Positions 21,508-30,725 of a DNA stretch of 64,000 nucleotides are shown here, piece by piece. The stretch is from Ustilago trichophora. Taxonomy: Eukaryota > Basidiomycota > Ustilaginomycetes > Ustilaginales > Ustilaginaceae. Where the stretch lies: the NCBI GenBank assembly GCA_900323505.1, contig OOIN01000002.1, positions 1,302,001 to 1,366,000 on the forward strand. The letters are read 5' to 3'. Position numbers and translations under genes: made by a program. Position 1 is the first letter of the stretch, and the number at the start of each line of letters is the position of its first letter. The notes beneath the pieces are model-generated. The model worked only from the letters and a program-made list of their open reading frames with translations. It searched no databases and was not told the origin of the DNA.

Positions 21508-21975
21508 TCTAGAATAGTGTTTGGTTGGTAAGTAGAGAAAGTTGCGTTTTGTCGGTTGCAACGATGCTTGTTTTATGTGCTCAAGAAGGATGAAGGTTTG
21601 GTGTGAGGGTCCGTGCCAGATTACGCTTCATAAAGCATCTGCCAAGCGGCCAAGCACCCAAAAAGGCCCCGAAAAGTCGGCTATGTGTTGCTGTGCTGTA
21701 CTAACCCTAACCCTGTGCCCTTAGTCCAAAAACAAAAGCGAAAAGGTCGAAAAATGTAGGCTGTGAAAAGGCACATGAGAGAAATCGGGCCGATGCAAAG
21801 GCGTCTTTGTTGCACAGACCACGTCTCCCTAGGCCACGCCAACAGCACTACAGTACTGTACATACACACGCTTACTCGCCGCCAAAGATCGCCTCCACCA
21901 GATTCTCCACACGCTTTCACCGCTTCCTTCCCCTTCAATCGCATTCATCACCACATTCGAGTCCTACACACAACG
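21508..21975. promoter_or_regulatory. Divergent promoter between Ca3427-like and capping protein genes
   Basis: This 468-bp region contains a telomere-like string CTAACCCTAACCCT at 21701-21714 and the perfect palindrome TACAGTACTGTA at 21849-21860, ~115 bp before the capping protein ATG. The downstream frame stays open back to 21763, but the family start is at 21976. Confidence 0.55.
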
Positions 21976-23124
21976 ATGTCGAACTCGGCCAGGCTCACCG
22001 AAGCCCTCACCCTCCTCACCCAGTCTCCACCCGGCCAAACCTCGCAAGTATACCACGATCTTCGAGGCATCCTCTTCGATGCCGAATCCAACGCATCCGA
22101 TCGAATCGATGATGCCGCACTCCAATCAGCAGCAGCTCTCGCGCTGGAAGAGTACAACATGCAGCAGCTCGTCACTGCCACCTTGCCCAACGCTGATGGA
22201 AAAGATGTTCCTGTCATCATCTGCCAGGCTAGCCAGATTCCCGATGCAAGTGCAGACACCGGAGTCAAGAGGTACACACACCCAAAGCTGCATAGGACCT
22301 TTTTGTATGATCATGTCAAGAGGAGTGTCAGTGATGTCAAAGATGCCAAGGATGCGCATGAGGACGTGGAGAAGGTGAGGAGCGCTTTGGAGAAGGCCGT
22401 GGAGGAATATGTGAGGGATAGGTATCCTGACGGGGTCAGCTCTGTGTTTGCCGTGTCGAGCGTGCCAGTAAAAGAGCTGGAGGAGGTGATGGAGAAAGCT
22501 CAAGTTGAAGATGCAAACACACCTTCAGAGAACACTGCTGCTGCCACCGGTGAGGCTGATGCTACTGAAGCTAGCCAAGATGCCGAACCCAAGACCGACG
22601 CAGAGAAAGAAAACAAGGTCGAAGATGACCCAGTGGAAGCAGCCGCAGCCGCCGAAGCCGTCGCCTCCTCCACCTCTGACCTTACCACAACCTCTACCGC
22701 CCCACCAAAGACAACCTACACCCTCCACCACGTGGGAAACCGATTCAATCTCTCCAACTTTTGGTCTGGTCGCTGGCGCGCATCGTACACCCTCGACCCA
22801 TCCACCCTCACCCTCACCTCCAGCCTCTCGGTCCAAGTGCACTACTTTGAAAACGGCAATGTGCAGCTGAATGCCTCCAAACCGCGCACCTTCCAGCTCT
22901 CCTCAAATCTCGACGAGGCCAAACCGGACGAGTTGGCGAAGGAGGTCGTAAATGTGATTGCAAGCCACGAAGACGCTTGGCAAAAAGGTCTGGAAGAGAG
23001 CTACGACGAGTTGGCTGAGCGCGCATTTAAGGCGTTGAGGAGACAATTGCCACTGACAAGGCAAAAGGTGGATTGGGATAAGGTGTTGAACTACAAGTTG
23101 GGAGACGAGTTGAGTCGTGCCTAA
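21976..23124 (+). CDS. CAP1: F-actin-capping protein subunit alpha
   Basis: The 382-aa product is the alpha subunit of the CapZ heterodimer, which caps actin-filament barbed ends. C-terminal signatures are clear: NLSNFWSGRWRASYTL, VQVHYFENGNVQL and FKALRRQLPLTRQKVDW. The N-terminal half shows the usual TQSPPGQ and ILFD pattern. Capping alpha is normally ~260-290 aa; the excess comes from a Glu/Ala/Thr-rich insertion at about residues 175-245, upstream of the YTLHHVGNRF strand. Start ATG at 21976 was chosen because the residues before it are not family-like. The tandem position with Mpk1 appears incidental. Confidence 0.93.
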   Translation: MSNSARLTEALTLLTQSPPGQTSQVYHDLRGILFDAESNASDRIDDAALQSAAALALEEYNMQQLVTATLPNADGKDVPVIICQASQIPDASADTGVKRYTHPKLHRTFLYDHVKRSVSDVKDAKDAHEDVEKVRSALEKAVEEYVRDRYPDGVSSVFAVSSVPVKELEEVMEKAQVEDANTPSENTAAATGEADATEASQDAEPKTDAEKENKVEDDPVEAAAAAEAVASSTSDLTTTSTAPPKTTYTLHHVGNRFNLSNFWSGRWRASYTLDPSTLTLTSSLSVQVHYFENGNVQLNASKPRTFQLSSNLDEAKPDELAKEVVNVIASHEDAWQKGLEESYDELAERAFKALRRQLPLTRQKVDWDKVLNYKLGDELSRA

Positions 23125-23333
23125 GAAAGGACAGCTGAAGAAAGGAAGCTCAAAACAATGAAAGCTCCAGTGAAGAACGATATTGCTCGTTGTATGCAAA
23201 TCTAGACCTGTTTCTCATGGATCAAACGAGTGCTTTGTGACTGTGCTGGCTTCAGATCGCAAGCTGAATCACACCAAAAGTGAGTTTGTATAAAATCTTG
23301 ATTGGTATCGATATCTACAGTTCTTCTGCTTGT

Positions 23334-25133
23334 TTAATGGTAGTTGGTCTTCCTCAATCCGTTCTCCCAACCATCGTCACGGATCAACTCTGCTGCTCTC
23401 TCTGCGACCATTAAAATGGTCAACATAGGGTTGATAGTTGGTAGAGTTGGTAGAACGCTAGCATCACAAATCCTAACGCCCTTCAAGCCAACGATTCTTA
23501 AATCCTTTTGATCAACAACGATGGTTTGATCTTTACCATTACCTCCATGGATTTCACTCGGAGTTCCCATTCTGCATGTTCCCGCAGGATGATAAACGGT
23601 ATGAGCGACTTTTCGAGCATATTCTCCGATATCTTTATCGGACTGAATCCTAGGACCCGGAGCGATTTCTTTGACGAGGTGTTCTTTGAAGGGAGATTGT
23701 TCGGCGATTTTTCGTGCCCATTTCACGCCCTCGATGAGAATGCGTTCGTCGTAGTTATCCTTGTCCTCAAAGTACTTGAAATCCAACAGGGGTTTGTCTT
23801 TCGGATTGGACGAGGCGAGGCTGACCTTACCGCGAGCTTGCGAACGGCAAATGTTGGGAGTCATACAAATAGCGTGCTTGGGACGCTCGTAACCAACACG
23901 CTCGGTGTTGTCGGCAAACGGAACTTGATAGATGTGGAACATGAGATCGGGACCAGGGTGCGGGTTGGGTTCGGCATCGCTGGGAAGAACTCGAAGGAAG
24001 AGACCGGCGTCAGAGGACATGACGGTCTCAGGAGGAGTATCACGTGTCTCCCACATGACAATCGACTCGGGGTGGTCGGTAAGGTTTTCACCTACACCAG
24101 GGATGTCGTGCTTGCAAGCCAAACCAAGAGCCTCTAGATCCTTGCGAGGGCCGATACCAGAGTGGAGCAACAGGCGCGGGGTGTCGATAGCTCCCGCGCA
24201 CAAGATGACCTCCTTGCGGGCGGTCAAGGTCTTGGTCAAACCGTGCTTGGTGGTCACTTTGACACCGGTAACTTTGGCAGTGTCGTCGGAAGCGTATTCG
24301 AGCGTGTTGGCCCAGGTCTCGAGGAAGAGGTGGAGATTGTGGCGCTTGTAAGGGCCGTGGGGCATGATAGGGTGGAGATAGGCGACGGAAGCACTGCTCC
24401 TCTGGCCAGAGTAAGGGTCGTAGGCGATGTCAAAGAATCCAACTGCTTTTTGGAAGCCGCCCCGGTGGACAATGTGGGCATTGAGGTCTTCCAGCACGGG
24501 AGCGCCGGTGGCTCGGGAGGAGGCCAGTACCCAATCGCGTGCAACCTGGTTTCGCTGCTGAGGGGCAACGGGGACAATGTTCATCTTGAGTCGGTCGCCG
24601 TAGGGCTGAACGGTGCTTGCAGACCAAGAGGGGCAGGCGTAATTGTTGGCCCAGTCATCGAGGTCCTCGTTGAAGGGCCTGAAGGAGATGAGAGTGTTGT
24701 GGGATGAGCATCCTCCCAGAACGCGAGCACGAGAGTGGCGGATGAAAGAGTTACCCCTGGGCTGGGGAACGGTAGGGTAGTCGTAGTCGAGATCGGATCC
24801 AAGCATCTCGAGCCAACGCTTGAGATCGAGAACCATATCGTTGCCTACATCGCTAGGACCGCCCTCGATGACGGCAACAGAGACGTTGCGGTCCTCAGTA
24901 AGACGGTTGGCGAGAACTGCTCCGGCAGTACCACCACCAACAATGACATAGTCGAACTCGGTGTTGCCTCCAGGAAGAAGGTGCGATGCCAAAGAGGCGA
25001 GGCGCTCTCGTGCCGAAGGGCCCGACGAGGAGGATGAAGAAGTAGAGGCAGTGGGGTTGGCAGGCTTGTCCTCGACCGTCTGACCGTGGACGGGGTCGGT
25101 GTCGGGCCTTGCTGGGTTGGGCTTGGGTGCCAT
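23334..25133 (-). CDS. GMC-family FAD-dependent oxidoreductase
   Basis: The 599-aa protein belongs to the glucose-methanol-choline oxidoreductase family. The FAD-binding Rossmann strand is FDYVIVGGGTAGAVLANR (GGGTAG at 66-71), followed by RVLGGCSSHN, the second GMC signature GAIDTPRLLLHSGIGP, and the catalytic-region YHPAGTCRMG with NPMLTILMVAERAAELI at the end. There is no signal peptide, and the first ~55 residues are Pro/Ser-rich. It could be an alcohol, choline or aryl-alcohol oxidase or dehydrogenase; the sequence does not fix the substrate. A TATA box (GTATAAGT on the minus strand, 25237-25244) lies ~105 bp before the ATG, suggesting regulated expression. No intron. Confidence 0.92.
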   Translation of the reverse strand: MAPKPNPARPDTDPVHGQTVEDKPANPTASTSSSSSSGPSARERLASLASHLLPGGNTEFDYVIVGGGTAGAVLANRLTEDRNVSVAVIEGGPSDVGNDMVLDLKRWLEMLGSDLDYDYPTVPQPRGNSFIRHSRARVLGGCSSHNTLISFRPFNEDLDDWANNYACPSWSASTVQPYGDRLKMNIVPVAPQQRNQVARDWVLASSRATGAPVLEDLNAHIVHRGGFQKAVGFFDIAYDPYSGQRSSASVAYLHPIMPHGPYKRHNLHLFLETWANTLEYASDDTAKVTGVKVTTKHGLTKTLTARKEVILCAGAIDTPRLLLHSGIGPRKDLEALGLACKHDIPGVGENLTDHPESIVMWETRDTPPETVMSSDAGLFLRVLPSDAEPNPHPGPDLMFHIYQVPFADNTERVGYERPKHAICMTPNICRSQARGKVSLASSNPKDKPLLDFKYFEDKDNYDERILIEGVKWARKIAEQSPFKEHLVKEIAPGPRIQSDKDIGEYARKVAHTVYHPAGTCRMGTPSEIHGGNGKDQTIVVDQKDLRIVGLKGVRICDASVLPTLPTINPMLTILMVAERAAELIRDDGWENGLRKTNYH

Positions 25134-25543
25134 CTTGAGAAGAAGCTCTAAGTTGTATAACCTTGAGGGAGCACCGTAGGAGATGGGGTTGAGGTGGTAG
25201 AACAGGAGGCCAAGATGAACTTGTCAAAAGCTAGCTACTTATACAGTGCGGGGGCGGGGCGTTTGACACACGAAACCAGACTTACAGAATACTCGAACGT
25301 CAAGTTCACCCGCGGATCGTTCACATGCTTGACCTTTCCAACTTTGCGATTCATCGAGCACACCAGCTTAAAACTTAGAGCATTTGGTATCGCCCTGTGT
25401 GACAATCGACAGTCGCACACTCCGCCAATCTGGCACGCAGTCTCGTGCAGCAATGACGAGCTCTTCCTCACTGTCCGCGATTTTGGCGCAAGGATGTGCC
25501 TCTTGGCCTGTGTGTTTGTGCGATTTCGGAACTTTTATTTTCT

Positions 25544-25585
<42 letters not shown>

Positions 25586-25926
25586 CACGGCTGCTGCTTT
25601 GAACCCTTTTTTTTTTCTAAATCTCCTGACCTTCCTCTGCCGGCACTCCACACTGTAGAAAACAAGTTGGCCCGCGGCTCATTAGCATAAGCGCATTTTT
25701 GTTAAGTTGAGCCGATCCGATCCGGGAATGAGTGTGCCGCGGGCCAACTTAGCTCTCTCACTTTCTGTATCAAACGATAGAGATAAGCGCTCATCCCGAT
25801 CGATTCATCTTTGGTTGTTGTGCTCTCTCTCTCTCTCAGCTGCTTCATCTCGACGTATCAAGATGGGGGTGATGCATGTGTATTGCCTCGAAGTACGGGT
25901 ATGTGAGGTGGAGAACCATGTCAGAT
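25134..25926. other. Intergenic region with long T-tract
   Basis: This 793-bp region lies between the 5' end of the GMC gene (-) and the 3' end of the calcipressin gene (-). It contains the GMC TATA box, a 34-base T-run (25548-25581) and a shorter T-run at about 25608. CT-rich sequence lies near 25828. I see no gene. Confidence 0.5.
25548..25581. repeat. Poly(T) tract, 34 nt
   Basis: An uninterrupted T-run lies ~415 bp upstream of the GMC oxidoreductase start codon. On the minus (transcribed) strand of both flanking genes it reads as poly(A). Length may vary between strains and is prone to assembly error. Confidence 0.9.
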
Positions 25927-26958
25927 CTAAGATACGTTTGGATAATCGTCCGTGCTCAAAGGAGGTCGACTGGTCGGTGTGATGCGCCGACTCCCTCCGC
26001 CAAGCTCCGGACCAAGGCCCGGACCTGCATCTAGCCTTGTTCCACCACCGCCAAGGTGCACCACTGGCCCGCGCATAGACTCAACAGTAGCCTTGACCGA
26101 GCTGATGCTGAATCCATTGTATAGCTTGGCACCCCCGCCCTGCTCTTCACCTTGATCTCCATCGAAAGACTGCACGGTCACTCCAGGCAGGTCGATTTGC
26201 TCGTCGTCGCCATGGTTTGCCTCTGCGTATTGCCCGGCACCGCGTAGCCAGGCGGGCTGAAAAGCGCGCATGGCGGGTGCGGTGCTCGGTGCGAGAATCA
26301 CTTCTGGGGTTCCTGCCCCTTCGCTAGTCCGTTCTGCTTTCGGCTCATCCCAAGTAGACTCGCCCCAGACGCGGGGTTGGTGCGACTCGATGTGACTGCC
26401 AGTGTCGCGCAGATCAGCTAGAGCTTTCATCAAGTCCTCTGCGAGTGTGTCTCTGTTGGGAGGATCTTCGCGGATGGGCTCCCATCCGACGGGTGGACTG
26501 CCTGGTGGGGAAATGAGGAAGTTCTTATCCGTTGTCGGCACTGCCAGTGTCTCTGGCTCTGTCGCTGGATCTGTGATGGGACCAAACATCGCTCGTAGGA
26601 TCGTACCGTCGTCCTCGTCGCAAGCCCTCTCGACTCCCTGTACATCACTATCCTCAAACGGCAGCACCAGCCGATCCAGACCGGCCTTGGCCATCGCAGC
26701 CCCTTCCGAGTCCTCGAACACCACCACTGCACGACCAACAGAAGGCAGCGGTGTCCAGCGCACCATCGGCCCGTATGTGTTGAGCAGCGACAGAAGCAGC
26801 GAGCAGATGTGTGGGATGAAGAACTCGACCGGCAAGTTTGACAAGATGAGCGTATTCGTCGCTGCTGCAGTGTCGGTTGTAGTCTTGAGGTTCTGTGCCA
26901 AAGTGTCTCCATGAACTAGGGAAGGTGTCTCGGCCTCGTCCGAGTCAGGCCATTGCAT
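25927..26958 (-). CDS. RCN1: Calcipressin (calcineurin regulator, Rcn1/RCAN family)
   Basis: The 343-aa product shows the RCAN plan: an RRM-like N-terminal domain (TNTLILSNLPVEFF through VGRAVVVFEDSEGAAMA) followed by the family's hallmark FLISPPGSPPVGW at about residue 150. Calcipressins bind and modulate calcineurin and are phosphorylated in that SP-rich motif. A later PGVTVQ resembles the calcineurin-docking PxIxIT motif but is only a candidate. The C-terminal ~170 residues are disordered, ending in a Gly-rich segment; RCAN proteins are usually ~200-280 aa. The frame continues upstream without ATG to a TTG at 26970 and beyond, with a possible acceptor (TCACACAG) just before, so an undetected 5' exon cannot be excluded. 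I use the first ATG (26958). The gene sits only 119 bp downstream of the pICln stop codon. Confidence 0.85.
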   Translation of the reverse strand: MQWPDSDEAETPSLVHGDTLAQNLKTTTDTAAATNTLILSNLPVEFFIPHICSLLLSLLNTYGPMVRWTPLPSVGRAVVVFEDSEGAAMAKAGLDRLVLPFEDSDVQGVERACDEDDGTILRAMFGPITDPATEPETLAVPTTDKNFLISPPGSPPVGWEPIREDPPNRDTLAEDLMKALADLRDTGSHIESHQPRVWGESTWDEPKAERTSEGAGTPEVILAPSTAPAMRAFQPAWLRGAGQYAEANHGDDEQIDLPGVTVQSFDGDQGEEQGGGAKLYNGFSISSVKATVESMRGPVVHLGGGGTRLDAGPGLGPELGGGSRRITPTSRPPLSTDDYPNVS

Positions 26959-27077
26959 GACACTCTCCAAGTGTGCGAGGTTGCGCTGTGCAGATGTATG
27001 AACAAGTTGAGGAGCGGATGTGTTAGCCAGAGAAAGACTTGAAGAGATACTGCCTCCTGTGTGACAGAGTACTTGGC

Positions 27078-27920
27078 TCAGTAGGGGCGATAGCGTGAAT
27101 CGGGGGTTTGGAAGTCGGCTCTCACCCTGCCAGTCTCGCTAAGCTCTTGATCCTCGTCGCCGTCTGCATCGGCATCTTCGAACGCCGCATCTTCGTCATC
27201 TTCTTGGTCACCATCGCCAAGCTGCACGCCGGCAGCGCTGGTGCCAAAGGGTGCAAATCCGGCAAATGGGTGTCCTCCATCGTCTTCGACTGAGCCTGAT
27301 GGATGCAGTGATGCACAGTGTGAAAGCGTCTCGAAAAGCTGATCGAGAGAACCGCTGTCTGGAGTGCAGATGTACATCTCGACAAACTCGCCATCATCGT
27401 CGTCGTCGTCGCCCATCTCCGCCGTACCTGCATTCGGGCTCAGATCGAGCTGGCAGTAGAGGCAACCATGAAAATCTGCTGATGCTGCTGCTGCTGCAGA
27501 AGACGATGCGCCGTTCTGTGTCGTCGAAGAAAGAAAAGCTGGAGGCGTACGTGTCACAGCATGCAGAGCAACGTTTGGGTAGCCCAGTCGGAAGCCGATG
27601 CCGGCCTGGGGAGCGAGGAAAGCCACCTCTCGCTCGGTCAGCCAGAGCTCGCCCGTAGCTTGGAACACTTCGTCCTCATCCTCGTCCCCATCCTCATCCT
27701 CATCACTGCTCTCTGCAATATCAGTTTTGGACTTTGTAGTCTTCAAGTGCTCAAAGCATCCGGGTCGGGATGAAGGCGAGGGGCTGACATAGACAGTTGA
27801 CTGTGCAAGGTGGAAGTGGAGGACCGGTGGGATCGCATCGAACGACTCTGGTGTGCTTTGCTGCAGCTGTTCCAGCTGCACTGCCGAGATGTGCTGTGGT
27901 GGTGCCGAAATCTCCTCCAT
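27078..27920 (-). CDS. Methylosome subunit pICln (chloride-conductance regulator Icln family)
   Basis: The 280-aa acidic protein matches pICln. A PH-like domain is split by acidic loops: ATGELWLTEREVAFL, GFRLGYPNVALHAVTR, VEMYICTPD, LDQLFETLSHCASLHP. It ends with an acidic tail containing FEDADADGDED. pICln chaperones Sm proteins to the PRMT5 methylosome during snRNP assembly. The Asp/Glu loop at about 70-85 and the Ala/Ser loop at about 135-150 lie where pICln loops vary. Start ATG at 27920. The donor-like GGTGAGA near the 3' end could be used for alternative splicing, but the uninterrupted frame ends naturally in SRYRPY. Confidence 0.85.
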   Translation of the reverse strand: MEEISAPPQHISAVQLEQLQQSTPESFDAIPPVLHFHLAQSTVYVSPSPSSRPGCFEHLKTTKSKTDIAESSDEDEDGDEDEDEVFQATGELWLTEREVAFLAPQAGIGFRLGYPNVALHAVTRTPPAFLSSTTQNGASSSAAAAASADFHGCLYCQLDLSPNAGTAEMGDDDDDDGEFVEMYICTPDSGSLDQLFETLSHCASLHPSGSVEDDGGHPFAGFAPFGTSAAGVQLGDGDQEDDEDAAFEDADADGDEDQELSETGRVRADFQTPDSRYRPY

Positions 27921-28529
27921 CTTGTATCAGGGTCGCTGGAGATGGTGTAGAGATGATGGACGTTGCTGAGTACTGTGCCGTGAGACGCACGGATGTTGAA
28001 CCAACTCACGGCGTGTCGAGAGCGCGTGTTGCGTGTGCATCTCGGCCAATTTTCTGCAAAGTGGAGATTTCCTTCTGGACCCTGAAAGCCAACCCCAACT
28101 CAGATTATGACTAATCAGTCGTAATCTCATGGCATCGAGATCGGGCTGCTCCTCGACCTCGGCCGAGGCTTTCTTTCTGAATCACGTGTAAGGTATGTCC
28201 TCCGACGAATTTTTGCAGCGCGCGCACTTCAGGGCTGGCTTGAATTTGATCGAAGCTTTCCTGCCACACAGTGCCAAATTTTGGGCGAATCTCAAAATGG
28301 TACAGCACAGCGCAGTCTCTTCAGAGATTTGGGCCCAAAGCCTTCGAAGTTTGAGATTTCTCAAGAAAGCCAGCTGGAAGCACCACAGTTTTGGGTTGGA
28401 GGCTCTCTCAGCGGTGAGCCTTGCTAAACTCGGAACAGCGTTGTCGTCGCCATCAGTTTGAGTGTATCTGCATCCTACCTCCATCCGTCAAGATCATCAT
28501 CCACCACCCTCTTCACATAATCCGACACA
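27921..28529. promoter_or_regulatory. Divergent promoter between pICln and eL36 genes
   Basis: This 609-bp region contains the 12-mer GACCTCGGCCGA at 28155-28166 and CACGTG at 28183-28188, 340-375 bp before the eL36 start codon. The same pair occurs in the uL4m/uS9 promoter. The pyrimidine-rich sequence just upstream of the eL36 ATG is usual for ribosomal protein genes. Confidence 0.55.
28155..28188 (+). promoter_or_regulatory. Candidate ribosomal-protein promoter element (GACCTCGGCCGA plus CACGTG)
   Basis: The 12-mer at 28155-28166 includes the palindromic CTCGGCCGAG, and CACGTG follows 16 bp later. An identical 12-mer directly adjoins CACGTG at 57196-57212, upstream of mitochondrial uL4m and cytosolic uS9. 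Function is inferred from recurrence only. Confidence 0.4.
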
Positions 28530-29839
28530 ATGGGAAACTCGTCTAACCCCGCTCACAAGGCCGGCGTGCCTCGATCTGGTGTGTATCCCGTCACCTTTAC
28601 CTGGCCAGCAGAACAGCACCAACAGCATCAGCATCAGCATTAGCAGCATTTCAGTCGGTCACAGTCAGTCAGTCAGTCGGCAGCATACGTTTCGTGTAGA
28701 TCCAGCAACCTGTCCAGCCAGACTCTCTAGCATACATCGCAACTTCAGCACAAACAGTCAGAATGTACGACGTTGTTGGCAACATTGCCGTTCAGCGAGA
28801 TCAAGACACGGCTCCTTAGTAGAACAGAGGTGGACAGATCAAACAAAGTGTTGACGAGTATGTCTCGAGGGACGATCCATGGCTGGATGTCGCTCTTGTG
28901 GTTATGTTCCGGATGTCATTGCGGACGGATATGTGTTGCTTTCAGCCAGGATAGCAGTGATGTTCGGACGCGATCAGACACGTTGGATTTTGGTCCATCG
29001 AAGATCGCACTGTATCCAAGATGAGACGGCTTCAGCATCATCGTTGATATTCTGGATGCGCAGGCCAGGCGCAGGATGGTTAGGATGTAGGAGATCATGC
29101 AAGCAAGCGGTGATGGGTTCTGCGGTTCACTGGTCGTAGCGTTGCAAAGTACAGCAAACAGTGTTAGGCTCCGTTGTCAAGTCGGAGCAGTCGTGGCACC
29201 GCTATCGTTGTTTGTACGCTTTGCGTATCAGCCCGACAGTCGAGGCGCATTCTCTTCAGCATATCTTGGGAACTCCTAGCCTCGATACGCACCAGTCCTA
29301 CAAACGCACATCCAGCTTTGACCCTCTAGATCCGCCGGCATTCCACGAGACTCATTACACTTGCACTGGTATCGCACAAAAACCAGCTGCTGCCGACAAT
29401 CTTCGACGCCGAACTGAAATACTGTCTCTTTACATGCTGCTGCCGCTATGCCAACATCTTTCTACATTGCAACCTTGAAAAGACCAACAAATACTGACTC
29501 TTAACTCGATTCTCACTCTCTTCACCTCGTTGTTTGCAAACTTTAGGTCTCGTCTGGGGCATCAACCGCGGTCACCAGACCGAGCGTCGTGTTCTCGCTC
29601 CCCGCCCTTCCAACCGCAAGGGTCGTCAGGGTGAGCGCGTCAAGGTCATCCGATCCGTCGTTCGTGAGGTCGCCGGTTTCGCTCCTTACGAGCGTCGCGC
29701 TATGGAGCTCATTCGTAACTCCAAGGACAAGCGTGCCCGCAAGTTTATCAAGCGTCGTGTCGGTACCCTTCGTCGCGCTAAGAACAAGATGGAGAGCCTT
29801 ACCAACGTCATTGCCGAGCAGCGACGTGCTGGACACTAA
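28530..29839 (+). CDS. RPL36: 60S ribosomal protein eL36 (spliced, long intron)
   Basis: Exon 1 is 28530-28578 and exon 2 is 29547-29839, joined across a 968-nt intron (GGTGTGT...CTTTAG); the product is 113 aa. The sequence [48 protein letters not shown] and the ending IAEQRRAGH identify eL36, a component of the large cytosolic subunit. Exon 1 encodes only the first 16 residues ([16 protein letters not shown]), a pattern common for ribosomal protein genes with an intron near the start. The intron is roughly ten times the 93-150 nt of the ordinary introns in this window. The donor GTGTGT departs from the GTAAGT used elsewhere. Exon 2 shows the restricted codon choice of a highly expressed gene (CGT/CGC Arg, AAG Lys). 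Confidence 0.95.
28579..29546 (+). other. RPL36: 968-nt intron of eL36 gene
   Basis: The intron begins GTGTGT and ends CTTTAG, with a plausible branch site (ATACTGACT) about 45 nt before the acceptor. Near its start are short CAGCAT/AGTC repeats. I looked for a box C/D snoRNA and saw no exact RUGAUGA...CUGA pair at suitable spacing. An H/ACA RNA cannot be excluded by eye. Confidence 0.85.
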
Positions 29840-30725
29840 ATGCATTCTTGTCTCAATGCATTGAGATTCAACCTTTTCTCTCATCTTTTTTCTCCTACAC
29901 CACAACGCAACATTTCTGCAATCGCTTGTACCATCATATACACACTCAACACACACACACACACACACATTATGAGATGTTACCGAACCCTATCTGTTCA
30001 TCTCCAAAAAATTATAAAACAAAGGCAACTCTCCTATATCCTACTAATCTCAACTTGCTCTGTTCCTTTTTTTGTTTCGCAAGCACACGGTTAGTTGGAT
30101 CCCGAGATTAAACCTTGTTTTTTCAATCCGCATTACCAATATCTCTTCTCGTAGCAGCAATGTTGGATCCCCTCTTTCTGGCTTCATTCTTGACATTTTT
30201 TTTTTTTTTTTTTGAGTCTGATCTGTGCATTTTGAGATTTTGAGAATCAAGTCTACATGGAACCAGTTTCGACAGCAAACCCTTTCCAACATCAAACCAA
30301 GATCACATTATGCTCCCACTCGAGCAGTAAAAATTGGTTCGAGTCTGATCTGTGCATTTCGACAATTTGAGAATCAAGTCAATATTGATCCAGATCCAGT
30401 TTCCACACCCAACCCTTTCCAACATCAAACCAAGATCAATCCCCATCTCAACATCAACACTTTCATTATGGTCCCACTCAAGCAGTAAACAGTGGACCTT
30501 TTTATCCTGTTCTCTGTGTACACATCTTGTTCCGAATCATCTTGAAATTTCGACATCTGAATCAACATTACACCAGATTCAACCGCCAAACCATCTCAAC
30601 ACATCACGAAGCGCTTGCAGGAGTAACGTTAAAAAGTGTAAAGACATAAGATATAAGATAACAATTGACAACTAAAAGTACAAAAAGTCCATAAGCGAGG
30701 GGGTTAGAGATAGGTAGTAAACGAT
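29840..30725. other. Convergent intergenic region with duplicated sequence
   Basis: This 886-bp AT-rich region lies between the 3' ends of the eL36 gene and the FN3/coiled-coil gene. It holds a (CA)n tract at about 29948-29969, an 18-base T-run at 30196-30213 and a diverged direct duplication (30214-30331 and 30341-30488). Confidence 0.6.
30214..30488 (+). repeat. Diverged direct duplication, two copies of ~120-150 bp
   Basis: Copy A (30214-30331) and copy B (30341-30488) both open with GAGTCTGATCTGTGCATTT. They share TTTGAGAATCAAGTC, CCCTTTCCAACATCAAACCAAGATCA and a closing CCCACTC(G/A)AGCAGTAAA. Copy B carries extra bases in the middle. A weaker third trace may follow at about 30540-30600. 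Confidence 0.8.

Noticed and set aside
25548..25581. Poly(T) and poly(A) runs as tails of retrotransposed sequence
   Set aside because: None of the long A/T runs (12092, 25548, 30196, 34728, 48443) adjoins element-like sequence or target-site duplications; they are treated as simple repeats.
27100..27130. Spliced fusion of pICln to calcipressin through the GGTGAGA donor and TCACACAG acceptor
   Set aside because: Joining at these sites puts the downstream sequence in a frame that does not give calcipressin; the unspliced pICln frame ends naturally. Readthrough remains open as a finding.
30336..30347. GGTTCGAGTCT resembling a tRNA B box
   Set aside because: No A box, acceptor stem or cloverleaf around it; the string lies in the diverged direct duplication.
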